NCBI RefSeq assembly: GCF_001422485.1
Contig: NZ_LMNF01000001.1
Coordinates: forward strand, 1,215,050-1,279,049
Origin: Agreia sp. Leaf283
GTDB lineage: Bacteria; Actinomycetota; Actinomycetes; Actinomycetales; Microbacteriaceae
Direction of reading: 5' to 3'
Length of the DNA: 64,000 nt
The position numbers and the translations under genes are program-made. Below, piece after piece: positions 43,810 to 52,623 of the stretch; position 1 is the first letter of the stretch, and the number at the start of each line of letters is the position of its first letter. The notes below the pieces were generated by a model. That model was not told where the DNA came from. It saw only the letters and a list, made by a program, of their open reading frames with translations, and did not search any database.

Positions 43810-44358
43810 GTGGAACCGGTGAACGATGCTTTGCGCTCCGTCGAAGCGTGGCTGTCGCGTCGCTCGACCGAACTCGGCTGGCGCCCGCTCTTCGGCGACG
43901 ACATCGGAGAATTCGATCTGGGCACCGGCTCACCGCACTCCGCTGTTCTGCAGGTCGTCGACGATGAGTGGCAGCTTCGGCTTCATACGGCGAAGGGACC
44001 CAGCCTTCCGGTTCTCGGGCCGGTCGACTCGTCGCTCGATGTGATCCTCGACGCACTGATGTTCGCCCTGTACATGCGGGCCACGGCAGAACTCGACCGG
44101 CCGGATCGCAGCGCGAGCGCGCAGCTCGCCCTCGTGCTCCACCGCCTGGCCGAGGCCACGGACGATGCGCGCTACGCGGGACGGGCCGCTCTGCTGCTCG
44201 CCGGCCACGCCGTCAAAGACGGTCGAGACACGGAGGCACGCGCCCGCGCAGAGGACGCCGTGCGGCTCTTCGCAGACGCCAGGGACCTGACGGCGGAGGA
44301 CAATGCCCGCGCCGTGCTCGAGAGCCTTGCGCCGTCGATGAATCGACCGGGTGCCTGA
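43810..44358 (+). CDS. Hypothetical protein with TPR-like C-terminus
   Basis: The protein has 182 residues from GTG 43810 (ATG 43750 would add 20). The N-terminal half has alternating hydrophobic strands around WQLRLHTAKGPSLPVLGP. The C-terminal half is Ala/Arg-rich helices (ARYAGRAALLLAGHAVKDGR) with a tetratricopeptide-like look. I do not recognise a family. It is divergent from the efflux operon and convergent with the EAL/DICT gene. Confidence 0.6.
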   Translation: MEPVNDALRSVEAWLSRRSTELGWRPLFGDDIGEFDLGTGSPHSAVLQVVDDEWQLRLHTAKGPSLPVLGPVDSSLDVILDALMFALYMRATAELDRPDRSASAQLALVLHRLAEATDDARYAGRAALLLAGHAVKDGRDTEARARAEDAVRLFADARDLTAEDNARAVLESLAPSMNRPGA

Positions 44359-44379
44359 GGAACCCGAGGAATCGGCTGC

Positions 44380-45648
44380 CTAGAGCCGTGCCACGAGGGT
44401 GCGCGCCGCCTCGATGGTGAGACGACGGTCGTGGGTGAGGATGAACTCGAAATCGTCGTTCGATGCGGACGGCTCGCCCACCTGGCGTGCGGTCAGGGTG
44501 GCGGCGAAGTTCGGCGAGATCACCACCACGTTCCACTCCGCCACGAGGGGATCCTCCTTGTCGAGCTCGACCGCGTACACCGCGTCGCTGAGCGTCAATT
44601 CGTCGAAGCCGTGGCCGAACACTCCGACGAAGGCGGCTGTGTCGGCCAGCGGGTAGTACCGTTCCACGGCCCGCTCGTCGAAGTTCACGCGGTGCTGGAA
44701 CGTTCCGAGGATGACGGCCGACCCGTCCTCCTGCGCGGCTCGCGCCTCGAGGAAGAGGCTGATCTCGAGAAGCAGGTCGCGGTGAGACGGTCGCGTCTCG
44801 CGACGCTCCGCCGCCACGGAGAAGGGAGTGTCCTGTCGAAGCCCTGCGAGGCGACCCGTCGGCGCCGGACGCACTCCCGAGAGCCAGGGCAGAGTATTCG
44901 GCAGCCTGCCCGGGTTTCCGAAGAACGATCCTCGGCCGAGCGTCGCGCCGAGGGCCCGAGCCGTGGTGAGATGACCTTCGTTCTCGACGCCCGTCGCGAG
45001 CACGAGGCATCCGGTCGCCTCGGCGTACGCAGAGATGGCGCTGACGATGGATGCGACGTGCTGGTCGGGCAGGCCGCCGATGAGTCGCAGATCGACGTCG
45101 ATGACGTCGGGCGCGATGATGGGAAGCAGGGCGAGGGCATGGTCATCGACGCAGACCTCGGTGAGAGCGATGGCCCAGCCCTGGTCGCGGATGTCGACAA
45201 TGGACTTCAGGAGGGCGACCAGATCCGCTGCGGCGAGGTTGTGCCCGCGGATCTCGAGGACCATCGGTCGCGCCCGGGCCGTGTCGTCGAGGGACAGCGC
45301 GTGAATCGTCTCCGGTTCGGCGTGGAAGAACAGGCTCCGGGGCAACGACAGGCCGGCCCGCTCCGCGGTCTTCATCGCGGCGATCCGTCCGGCATTGTCG
45401 ACCTCGACCAGCCGGTCGCTGTCGGCCGCCGCCGCCCGCAGCGCAGTGGGTGAGTCGAGCGGAGAGCCGGGAGGGCCCTGGGCCGCAGTTCCGTAGGCGA
45501 TGACCGACATGGAGTCGAGATCGAAGATCGGCTCGAAGCTCGTGCGGAGGAGTCCGGTAGCGAGGAGGCGGTCGAGTTCCACGCTCGCCGCCGAGGGCGT
45601 TTCGGTGCCTGATCGTTTGGACGAATTCACGGGTCTCAAGCATTGCAC
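44380..45648 (-). CDS. Degenerate EAL domain plus DICT sensory domain protein
   Basis: The protein has about 422 residues (GTG 45648; GTG 45630 is also possible). The first 240 residues follow the EAL phosphodiesterase fold, but the ExL signature reads FEPIFDLDS and the ETGV motif ATGVENEGHL, and other metal ligands are missing. It is therefore unlikely to cleave c-di-GMP. The C-terminal part (about 280-420) matches the DICT domain seen in light-sensing and two-component proteins. I infer a non-catalytic signal receptor, perhaps binding c-di-GMP or a protein partner. No GGDEF protein is near. Confidence 0.78.
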   Translation of the reverse strand: MQCLRPVNSSKRSGTETPSAASVELDRLLATGLLRTSFEPIFDLDSMSVIAYGTAAQGPPGSPLDSPTALRAAAADSDRLVEVDNAGRIAAMKTAERAGLSLPRSLFFHAEPETIHALSLDDTARARPMVLEIRGHNLAAADLVALLKSIVDIRDQGWAIALTEVCVDDHALALLPIIAPDVIDVDLRLIGGLPDQHVASIVSAISAYAEATGCLVLATGVENEGHLTTARALGATLGRGSFFGNPGRLPNTLPWLSGVRPAPTGRLAGLRQDTPFSVAAERRETRPSHRDLLLEISLFLEARAAQEDGSAVILGTFQHRVNFDERAVERYYPLADTAAFVGVFGHGFDELTLSDAVYAVELDKEDPLVAEWNVVVISPNFAATLTARQVGEPSASNDDFEFILTHDRRLTIEAARTLVARL

Positions 45649-45749
45649 CGTTCACCCGGCGATGCACACTCGGCGACATCCCCTGTTCGGGGCACAGACT
45701 CGGATGATCCCGCCCAGCAGAACGATCGGCGCTGTGGCATCGTTGCCCT

Positions 45750-46760
45750 GTGACCACGACACCCCCGGCGGGAGCCTCGGCAGGCGGCTCGGCAGACGTC
45801 TCCGCAGGCGGCTCCGCAGAAAAGAAGCAGGACAGCACCCTCACCGTGCTGATCGCATTCGGCGCCAACGCGCTGGTGGCCGTGGCCAAGACGATCGCGG
45901 CGGTGCTCACGGGCTCCGCGTCGATGGTCGCCGAATCGGCGCACTCCTGGGCCGACACGGGCAACGAGGTGTTCCTCTTCATCGCCGAGCGACGCTCCGA
46001 CCGCGCGCGCGACGAGGACCATCCGCGCGGCTACGGCAAGGAGGCGTACGTCTGGTCGCTCTTCGCGGCATTCGGGCTCTTCACCGTCGGCGCCGTCGTC
46101 TCGGTGATGCACGGCGTGCAGCAGCTCTTCGAGCCCGAACGCGACGCCGACTACACCATCAACTACATCGTTCTGGGTGTCGCCCTGGTTCTCGAGGGGA
46201 TCTCGTTCCTCCAGGCGCTGCGGCAGGCGCGCTCCGCCGCGCTGCGACGGAGGGTCGGAACGCTGCACCATGTGCTCGACACGTCGAACACCACCCTCCG
46301 CGCCGTGTTCTTCGAAGACGCGGCGGCGCTCGCCGGCCTCGTCATCGCCTTCCTCGGCATTCTTCTGCACCAGCTCACCGGCAATGCGGTGTACGACGCG
46401 GTCGGGTCGATCCTGGTCGGGCTGTTGCTCGGTGTGGTCGCGTTGGTTCTGATCGACCGCAACCGCCGTTTTCTCGTGGGCCAGGTCGCCGACGACGAGA
46501 TCGAGAAGATCGTTCTCACGGCGCTGCTCGCGGCCCCCGAGGTGGAGCGGGTCACCTACCTGCACCTCGAGTTCGTCGGCCCCGAGGAGTTCTACCTCGT
46601 GGCCGCCGTCGACCTCGTGGGCAACGACCGGGAGGGGGATGTGGCAGAGGACCTGCGGCTGGCGGCGCTCGAGATCGAGAAGAGTCCGTACATCACCGAG
46701 GCGGTGCTGACCTTGTCGCTGGCGGGCGAGGCGTCATTGCCGGCGCCCGAGCAGGCCTAG
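45750..46760 (+). CDS. Cation diffusion facilitator (CDF) transporter
   Basis: This 336-residue CDF family protein has about six spans. The metal site HxxxD is in VAESAHSWADTGNE, and the basic/His region is DEDHPRGYGKEAYVWSLF. The C-terminal cytoplasmic domain (about 230-310) has VERVTYLHLEFVGPEEFYLV. Members export Zn2+, Co2+, Fe2+ or Mn2+ by proton exchange. An Ala/Gly/Ser-rich N-terminus of about 25 residues follows the GTG start. Together with azt and copB it adds to the metal-handling character of the window. Confidence 0.9.
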   Translation: MTTTPPAGASAGGSADVSAGGSAEKKQDSTLTVLIAFGANALVAVAKTIAAVLTGSASMVAESAHSWADTGNEVFLFIAERRSDRARDEDHPRGYGKEAYVWSLFAAFGLFTVGAVVSVMHGVQQLFEPERDADYTINYIVLGVALVLEGISFLQALRQARSAALRRRVGTLHHVLDTSNTTLRAVFFEDAAALAGLVIAFLGILLHQLTGNAVYDAVGSILVGLLLGVVALVLIDRNRRFLVGQVADDEIEKIVLTALLAAPEVERVTYLHLEFVGPEEFYLVAAVDLVGNDREGDVAEDLRLAALEIEKSPYITEAVLTLSLAGEASLPAPEQA

Positions 46761-46792
46761 CCCAGGCATCCTGGCCCGTCTGTGAGACCGGA

Positions 46793-46886
46793 CCGTGGGC
46801 ATCCTGCTCGCTCGCCGTCTTGCCCGGCCGTGGGCATCCGGATTGCCCGGCCGTGGGCATTCGGCTTTCCCGGCCGTGGGCATCCG
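46793..46886. repeat. Short tandem repeat, 23-bp unit (CCGTGGGCATCCGG core)
   Basis: The core CCGTGGGCATC recurs at 46793, 46828, 46851 (as CATTC) and 46874; the last three are spaced exactly 23 bp. The full unit is close to TTGCCCGGCCGTGGGCATCCGG. It lies between convergent genes, directly abutting the stop of the next gene. The core carries the GCATCC hexamer over-used in this genome. Confidence 0.8.
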
Positions 46887-46888
46887 GC

Positions 46889-47692
46889 TTACTGGCCGAG
46901 CGACTGCTGGCGGAGCCAGACGAGGATCTCGGTGGCGAGCTGGTTCCAGCCGTGGTCGATCGTGAGGGAGTGGCCTCGGTCGGAGAAGGTGATGAGCTCG
47001 GTCACCGCGTTCGAGTTGCGGTACTGCGCGAGGGTCGCGTCGACGAGGGTCTCGGGCACGGTGTGGTCCTTGCCGCCGGCGATGAGAAGCAGGGGTGCGC
47101 GGTCGTCGTTGTCGGTGGCGACCTTCGCCTCGGAGTGCAGCGTGAAGTTGGCGACGGCGGCCTGGAAGAGGGGTCTTGCGGGCGAGGGGATGTTCCAGGC
47201 GTTCCAGAGCGCAGACGACTCCTCCTCGGTGAGGGCGTTGCCGAAGCCGAAGCGCCACTGCTCCTCGGTGAGCGACACGGCCTTGTGCAGGTTGCCCGGA
47301 TTGCCGAGGACGGGGAACGACGACCGCAGCTGATTGAGGGGAAGGGGGAGCACTCCCTTGATCTGCGCCGGGTCGATGGCCACGCCCGCGGCGCCGTAGC
47401 CCTGGCCCAGCAGTTTCTCGACGATGAGCCCGCCGAACGAGTGCCCGATGAGAATGGGCTGCACGTCGAACGAATCGACGATGCTCTGAAAGTGCTCGAC
47501 GACATCGTCGATGCCCTTGTCGGCGGCGTCGTCGGGATGCGCGCGCGAACTCTCGACGGTGTCGTGTTCGCCGGGCCAGAGGGGGGCCACGGCCGTGTAG
47601 CCCTCGTTCTCGAACAGCTCGATCCAGGGCTGCCAACTGGATGCGTGCACCCACAGGCCATGGATGAAGACGACGGGCTGGGGTGACGACAT
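46889..47692 (-). CDS. Alpha/beta hydrolase
   Basis: The protein has 267 residues from ATG 47692 behind AAAGGAAA; the frame is open 16 codons more. It starts VVFIHGLWVHASSWQPWIEL, has the elbow GHSFGG (ILIGHSFGGLIVEKLL, Ser at about 99) and a terminal His in FSDRGHSLTIDHGW. The group is often annotated as alpha/beta hydrolase or non-heme haloperoxidase-like; the substrate is unknown. Its promoter region is separated by four repeats from the DUF222 gene. Confidence 0.88.
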   Translation of the reverse strand: MSSPQPVVFIHGLWVHASSWQPWIELFENEGYTAVAPLWPGEHDTVESSRAHPDDAADKGIDDVVEHFQSIVDSFDVQPILIGHSFGGLIVEKLLGQGYGAAGVAIDPAQIKGVLPLPLNQLRSSFPVLGNPGNLHKAVSLTEEQWRFGFGNALTEEESSALWNAWNIPSPARPLFQAAVANFTLHSEAKVATDNDDRAPLLLIAGGKDHTVPETLVDATLAQYRNSNAVTELITFSDRGHSLTIDHGWNQLATEILVWLRQQSLGQ

Positions 47693-47799
47693 GAGAGATT
47701 TCCTTTCGATGGATCGGAAAAACACTGTGTGCACCACCATAGAACCGCACCCGTGGCCGTGTCGCGCTTTCGGGCGCGATGGGTGACGAAGGGGCCGTG

Positions 47800-47903
47800 C
47801 CCTGAGCCTGTCGAAGGGGCCGCTCCCTGATCCCGCCGAAGGGGCCGCCGTTCCCTGAGCCTGTCGAAGGGGCCGCCGTTCCCTGAGCCTGTCGAAGGGC
47901 CGC
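47800..47903. repeat. Array of four CCCTGAGCCTGTCGAAGGGGCCG units
   Basis: Units start at 47800, 47825 (degenerate), 47853 and 47881, and the last three are 28 bp apart. They lie upstream of the DUF222/HNH gene, between two divergent genes. The unit is the same element as the single copy at 29119 and related to the elements on the other side of the DUF222 gene. Confidence 0.88.
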
Positions 47904-48030
47904 CCGAGCTCGCCGCGCTCCTCTCCTCCACAGCCCCCGTTCCGGCCAAGTTATCCACACCCATATCCCCTGATCAAGCATCGAATGCCACCGTCGACCC
48001 AATGTCGGTGGCTACTGTTTGACTTCTCGT

Positions 48031-49668
48031 ATGGACCTCCTCGACGCATCCCTCGGCGATATCGCCGAGCGCCTTCGTGAGCTCCTCGACGAGAACCGCG
48101 CAGCCGTGAACACCGGTGCCGGGTCGGGTGCCGATTCCGGTGACGCGCTGCTCGAGGCAGCCCACGCCTGGGAGGCGATCGGTCGTGCCGGCGATGCAGC
48201 CCGAACCTGGGTCGCTGCCGAAGTCGCGCACGACTCCCGCCGCGAACTCGACACCGCCGGTCTCGCCTACCGTCACGGGTTCGCGTCAGCGAAGAAGCTC
48301 CTTGCCGCGACCACGAACATCTCGGAGCGCACCGCGGCGACCCGCATCAGTCTTGGCCAGCGGCTGCGGTCATCGATCTCGATCTCGGGAACCCCGAATC
48401 CGAGTTTCTTCCCGGTCGTGGAGGCGGCGTTCTTCGCAGGTCAGGTCGGTGTGGATACGGCGGCGGTGATCTGCCGCACCCTGTCCGAGGTGGTGAACCG
48501 TACCGGCTGGTCGGATGCCACCGACCGGGCCGAACGACACCTGGTCGCCGCCGCGATCGCCACCGTCGCAGATGCCGCCATCGATGCCGACGCCGATTCC
48601 GACGCGGATACGGGCGTCGAAGAGAGCGACGGCACAGACGGCGCGGACGCGTTCTGGAGGGTACCGAGGCGGTACACGGTCGAGGAGATCGGCCGGCTCG
48701 CGATCCGGATCCGGGAACACCTCGACCCCGACGGAGCCGAACCCCGCGACGCCGCAAAACAGTCGCTTCGTGGGTTCAGCTACCCGAAAGTCGGCGCAGA
48801 CGGTATGGCCCGAGGCAGATACGCACTCCCACCGCTGCAACTGGGCGTGTTCCTGGCCGCGGTCGACTCCGTCCTCAGCCCGCGCACGCCCGACACATCG
48901 AATCCTTCACCTCACACGGCAAGCCAGGACGCGACCGATCTCGGTCACACAGGTGCAGGCATCACCGAAAATCAGGGCATCGCCGGAGGCGAGGAAAACG
49001 GCCCGCTGACGAACGACCCGTCGCAACAGACGTCAGGAGCGAAGAGCGGCACCCCAGACGACCACACCATTGTCGACTCGCGCACGGCGGAGCAGAAGCT
49101 TCTCGACGCGGTCATGACCCTCCTCGAGCTGGCCGCTACCTCACCGTCCGTGTCGCTGCTGAACGGTGCGGCACCGACCGTGAACGTGCACGTCACCCTC
49201 GACGACCTCGAATCCGGGCGCGGTGCCGCGTGGATCGACGGCAGCACCGAACCGATCCCCATCAGCACCATCGACCAGCTTCGCTGCCATGGCGACACCA
49301 TCACCACCCTCTTCGGCCAGCACGGCGAGATCCTGCATCACGGCAAGACGAAACGTCTGGCCACCCGAAGGCAACGCAGAGCACTCGCCGCCCGCGACGG
49401 AGGATGCGTCATCCCCGGCTGCACCGCGCCACCGTCACGGTGTCAGGCGCACCACGTGACCCCGTGGGTGAGCGAGGACTATCCGCCCGGACGGACAGAC
49501 ATCGACAACCTCGCGTTGTTGTGTCCGTTCCACCACTCCACCATCCACACCTCGGCATGGCAACTCGTCATGATCCACGGCAAGCCGCATGTCAGACCAC
49601 CGAGCTGGCAAGATCCGAATCGAACACCCCGGCCCGCCGCGCACCAACGAACAGGCAGGCCATGGTGA
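48031..49668 (+). CDS. DUF222 / HNH endonuclease-motif protein (13E12 repeat family)
   Basis: The protein has 545 residues from ATG 48031. The N-terminal and middle parts are the DUF222 domain common in actinobacterial 13E12 proteins. The C-terminus has an HNH nuclease motif with zinc cysteines: GGCVIPGCTAPPSRCQAHHV, then the NLALLCPFHHSTIH ending (about residues 456-510). A variable low-complexity linker rich in Asp/Ser/Thr separates them. These genes are multi-copy in Microbacteriaceae and mycobacteria, and their function is not settled; mobile nuclease behaviour has been suggested. The gene is enclosed by short repeats on both sides. Confidence 0.9.
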   Translation: MDLLDASLGDIAERLRELLDENRAAVNTGAGSGADSGDALLEAAHAWEAIGRAGDAARTWVAAEVAHDSRRELDTAGLAYRHGFASAKKLLAATTNISERTAATRISLGQRLRSSISISGTPNPSFFPVVEAAFFAGQVGVDTAAVICRTLSEVVNRTGWSDATDRAERHLVAAAIATVADAAIDADADSDADTGVEESDGTDGADAFWRVPRRYTVEEIGRLAIRIREHLDPDGAEPRDAAKQSLRGFSYPKVGADGMARGRYALPPLQLGVFLAAVDSVLSPRTPDTSNPSPHTASQDATDLGHTGAGITENQGIAGGEENGPLTNDPSQQTSGAKSGTPDDHTIVDSRTAEQKLLDAVMTLLELAATSPSVSLLNGAAPTVNVHVTLDDLESGRGAAWIDGSTEPIPISTIDQLRCHGDTITTLFGQHGEILHHGKTKRLATRRQRRALAARDGGCVIPGCTAPPSRCQAHHVTPWVSEDYPPGRTDIDNLALLCPFHHSTIHTSAWQLVMIHGKPHVRPPSWQDPNRTPRPAAHQRTGRPW

Positions 49669-49683
49669 CCCCGGTAACCCTGT

Positions 49684-49853
49684 TCGGCGAGCTTGTCGAG
49701 ACTCTATGCCCTTCGATACCCCGTTCGTCGAGCCCGTCGAGAAGGGAGTCAGTTCGACACCTCGTGCGTCGGGCTTGTCGAGACGCGAGTCAGTCCGACA
49801 CACAGTTCGTCGAGCCTGTCGAGACGCTGTTCGACAGGCTCAGGAAACGAGCT
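49684..49853. repeat. Cluster of GAGCCTGTCGAGA-type elements with terminal hairpin
   Basis: At least four related elements (cores GAGCTTGTCGAGAC, GAGCCCGTCGAGAA, GGGCTTGTCGAGAC, GAGCCTGTCGAGAC) fill the gap after the DUF222/HNH gene. The last one forms a perfect 11-bp hairpin GAGCCTGTCGA / TCGACAGGCTC (49812-49841), followed by AGGAAACG. They resemble the array upstream of the same gene, with GAGACG in place of GAAGGG. The hairpin may end transcription from both convergent genes. Confidence 0.82.
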
Positions 49854-49854
49854 G

Positions 49855-51261
49855 CTACTGAGCCTCGAAGTAGAACTTCGTTCCGTCGAGGCTCGATACG
49901 ACCCACAGGCCCTGCTCGACCCCGGTGGTCGGGATCGCGACCGCGATGTTGCCCGATGCGGATGCGCCGGGAGCGAGCTCCGTGACCGCATCGATGCCGC
50001 CGGGTGCGATGGCAATGGCGTCGTACTGGTTGTACATGGTGCCATCGGCCGCCTCGAAGCCCACCTGCACGTAGGCGGGGTAGCCGGTCTCCGATCCGAC
50101 GTACGTCGTGGTGATGGGCAGCAGTGCGAAAGACGTTCCTGCAGGAGCCGTGTCGCTGAAGGAGTTCTCGGCGGCGACTGCGGCATCGGCGTTCAGAGTG
50201 GGGGCATTGACCGTGACCTGCCAGGTCGGCTCGCCCAACTGCGAGAGCTCGACGCTCGAACCGAGAGGAGCCGGGTTCTCGCGCGATCCGACGTCGCCCG
50301 CCACGGGGGCGCCCTGCTCGCCGGTGGACGTGTCGTCGCCTGGTTCGACGGGCTCCGAGGTGACGGAAGGGGAGTTGCTCTGGATGGCCTCATCGACGCT
50401 GTCGAAGAAGAGGCCGGTGTAGGCGATCGACAGAACAATCGAGAGGATCAGCGCGAGCAACGACACGGCGCTTCCCACGATGGCGAGCGTCTTCTTGCGT
50501 CCCTTGAGGAAGATCGCAATCACTCCGAGAACAAGGCCGACGAACGCGAAGAACCCGGTGATGTAGTTGATGAACGGAATGAACGACCCGAGGAGCGCGA
50601 CACTGCCGATGATCACCGCCGTGAGAGCGAGGCCGCCCGGACCCTTCTTCGGGCTGATCGTTCCCGGAGCATACGGCGCGGCCGGGTACTGGGCCGACGC
50701 ATTTTGTCCGGACGGGTACTGCCCGGACGAGTACTGGCTCGTCGGGGGATAGCTCTGCGGCTCAGGGGGCGGCGTTCCATAGTCGCTGACCGGAGGAGTG
50801 CTGCCGTATGAGAAAGGGTTTGACTGAGTGCTGCCGTAGGACGGCGGTGCGGGTGGAGCGCTCGGGGCACTGCTGTAGGAGGGCGGTGCAGGCGGCGAGG
50901 GCGATGCAGACGGCGAGGGCGGTGCAGGTGGTGCGGGCGGTGCAGGAGGCGTCGGCGCACTCGGCGGAACGGGAGGTGACGGCGGTGGAGGAGTAGACGA
51001 GAACTGCGGTTCAGACGCACCTGCCGGTGCCGACGGCGGGATCGGGGCGGACGGCTCGGGCGAGTGTGGAGGGGCAGAGGAGAACTGCGGGGTCGTCGGA
51101 ACGGGCGGCGTGCTCGAAGCCTCTGTCGAGGCAACAGCCTCTGTTGGTGCAACAGCCTCTGTTGGTGCAACAAGCTCTGTTGACGTAACAGCCTCGGGCG
51201 ACGCGGGAGTCTTCGGATCGTCAGGTACACCGGGGAACGCAGGAGGCTGTGAGTCTGGCAT
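49855..51261 (-). CDS. Proline-rich membrane protein with DUF4190/DUF4352-like parts
   Basis: The protein has 468 residues from ATG 51261. The first 210 are low complexity, Pro/Ser/Ala-rich with Tyr, including the repeat VAPTEAVAPTEAVASTEA (visible as DNA repeats near 51120-51190). Two to three spans follow (GLALTAVIIGSVALLGSFIP, then FVGLVLGVIAIFL and SLLALILSIVLSIAYTGL). The extracytoplasmic C-terminus (about 330-468) is a DUF4352-like immunoglobulin-type domain. Function unknown; such proteins are common at the actinobacterial cell surface. Confidence 0.8.
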   Translation of the reverse strand: MPDSQPPAFPGVPDDPKTPASPEAVTSTELVAPTEAVAPTEAVASTEASSTPPVPTTPQFSSAPPHSPEPSAPIPPSAPAGASEPQFSSTPPPPSPPVPPSAPTPPAPPAPPAPPSPSASPSPPAPPSYSSAPSAPPAPPSYGSTQSNPFSYGSTPPVSDYGTPPPEPQSYPPTSQYSSGQYPSGQNASAQYPAAPYAPGTISPKKGPGGLALTAVIIGSVALLGSFIPFINYITGFFAFVGLVLGVIAIFLKGRKKTLAIVGSAVSLLALILSIVLSIAYTGLFFDSVDEAIQSNSPSVTSEPVEPGDDTSTGEQGAPVAGDVGSRENPAPLGSSVELSQLGEPTWQVTVNAPTLNADAAVAAENSFSDTAPAGTSFALLPITTTYVGSETGYPAYVQVGFEAADGTMYNQYDAIAIAPGGIDAVTELAPGASASGNIAVAIPTTGVEQGLWVVSSLDGTKFYFEAQ

Positions 51262-51363
51262 GTTCCGAGTGTGGCAGACGGCCTTCTCAGGCAACACCCT
51301 CTCCGAAGGGCACGAGTTCCTCGAGAGGGCACGACATCGCGCGAGATGCTCGCGATCGACGAG

Positions 51364-52578
51364 TCAGCGCGGCAGCTCTCCCGATACGACCTCGCCCTTC
51401 GAGACCACGGCCACGATGTTCGCGGTGTCGAGATCCGACAGGTTCTGCCAGGGCCGACCGCGCATCACGACGAAGTCGGCGAGCTGGCCGGCAGCGATCC
51501 GTCCGAGCTTCTGCTCGAGCCCCAACGCGCGACTCGCCCGCGACGTGGCCGCCTGCAGGGCCCGCTCCGGAGTCCAGCCGAAGACGCGCGCCATCAACCG
51601 CACCTCCGCCATCTGATCGCCGAACTTCACGTGGTGCCCATTGGCATCCGTGCCCAGCACGAAGTCGACCCCGAGATCGGCGGCCGCCCGCATGCCGGCA
51701 TCCCGCTTCTCGACCAGCTGCGCCGCTTTGTCGGCCTGCTCGGATGACACGCCGTTCTCGCCGGCGGCGATGCGGTCGTTGATGAGCAGGGTGGGCGCCA
51801 CGGTGATGCCGGCGGCGGCGATCCGGGACGCCTGCGCCTCGGTCAGCAGAGTGCCGTGCTCGATCGAGTCGACGCCCTCGTCGATGGCGACCTCGATGCC
51901 GTCAGCGGTATGTGCATGGGCCGCGACGCGCATTCCGAGCGCGTGGGCCTCGTCGACGATCACGGCGATCTCCGCCCGCGTGTAGTTGCGCCACGAACTC
52001 TTGTCGCCCACCGAGAGAACCCCGCCGCTCGTCGCGATCTTCACCCCGTCGGCACCGGCCCTGGCGAAGTGCCGCACAAGCTGGCGGCACTGATCGGGGC
52101 CGTCGGCCAGGGGCTTGCGCTGCGTGAAGGCGGGCGGAATGAACAGGTCGCCGTGGCCGGCGGTCATGCTCACCATGCCGTGGGCCTGCATGCGGGGCCC
52201 GGTCACGACGCCCGCGTCGATCGCGCGACGCATCGAGAACTGGATGTCGTCGGCCGACAGATCGCGGATCGTCGTGACGCCGCCGCGCATCGCCGTGAGG
52301 GCGTTCGACAGGCCGTGCAGCGTCTGTTCCTCGACCCGCGTCATCAGTGGCCAGGTGAGGAAGTCGGCGGTGCCCGGCCCGGCATAGCCGACGATGTGCA
52401 CATGAGTGTCGATGAGCCCGGGGATCACGCTGAACTCGGGGGTCTCCTCACCGGCGGCGGCCGGGCGCGAGGGTTCTTCGAAGACGGCGTCGGCGCCCGA
52501 TCGGGACCAGCTCAGAGAGCGGATGCCCGCATCGGTGGTGCCGTCCCAGAGGGCCACGGCGGGAAGGTGCTGGTTCAT
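51364..52578 (-). CDS. Amidohydrolase family protein (imidazolonepropionase/prolidase-like group)
   Basis: This 404-residue metal-dependent hydrolase of the amidohydrolase superfamily has the metal HxH in LIDTHVHIVGY, a Lys in GADGVKIATSGG (carbamylated ligand position), His ligands in AAHAHT and IEHGTLL, and the final Asp in LGTDANGHH. Relatives hydrolyse dipeptides, imidazolones and cyclic amides. It is the last gene of the nucleoside-type importer operon, 45 bp after the permease, so it likely acts on the imported compound or a metabolite of it. Confidence 0.88.
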   Translation of the reverse strand: MNQHLPAVALWDGTTDAGIRSLSWSRSGADAVFEEPSRPAAAGEETPEFSVIPGLIDTHVHIVGYAGPGTADFLTWPLMTRVEEQTLHGLSNALTAMRGGVTTIRDLSADDIQFSMRRAIDAGVVTGPRMQAHGMVSMTAGHGDLFIPPAFTQRKPLADGPDQCRQLVRHFARAGADGVKIATSGGVLSVGDKSSWRNYTRAEIAVIVDEAHALGMRVAAHAHTADGIEVAIDEGVDSIEHGTLLTEAQASRIAAAGITVAPTLLINDRIAAGENGVSSEQADKAAQLVEKRDAGMRAAADLGVDFVLGTDANGHHVKFGDQMAEVRLMARVFGWTPERALQAATSRASRALGLEQKLGRIAAGQLADFVVMRGRPWQNLSDLDTANIVAVVSKGEVVSGELPR

Positions 52579-52623
52579 GGTGCTCTTTCTGGCGCGGGGG
52601 AGGGTTCGGGTGGGCGCGCGGGA

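Noticed and set aside
46793-46886. Possible CRISPR or att site
   Set aside because: It is a simple 23-bp tandem repeat without spacers, integrase or tRNA.
47800-49853. Possible CRISPR array from the evenly spaced repeats
   Set aside because: Units are nearly contiguous (25-28 bp period, no unique spacers), the downstream set is irregular, and no cas genes are present.
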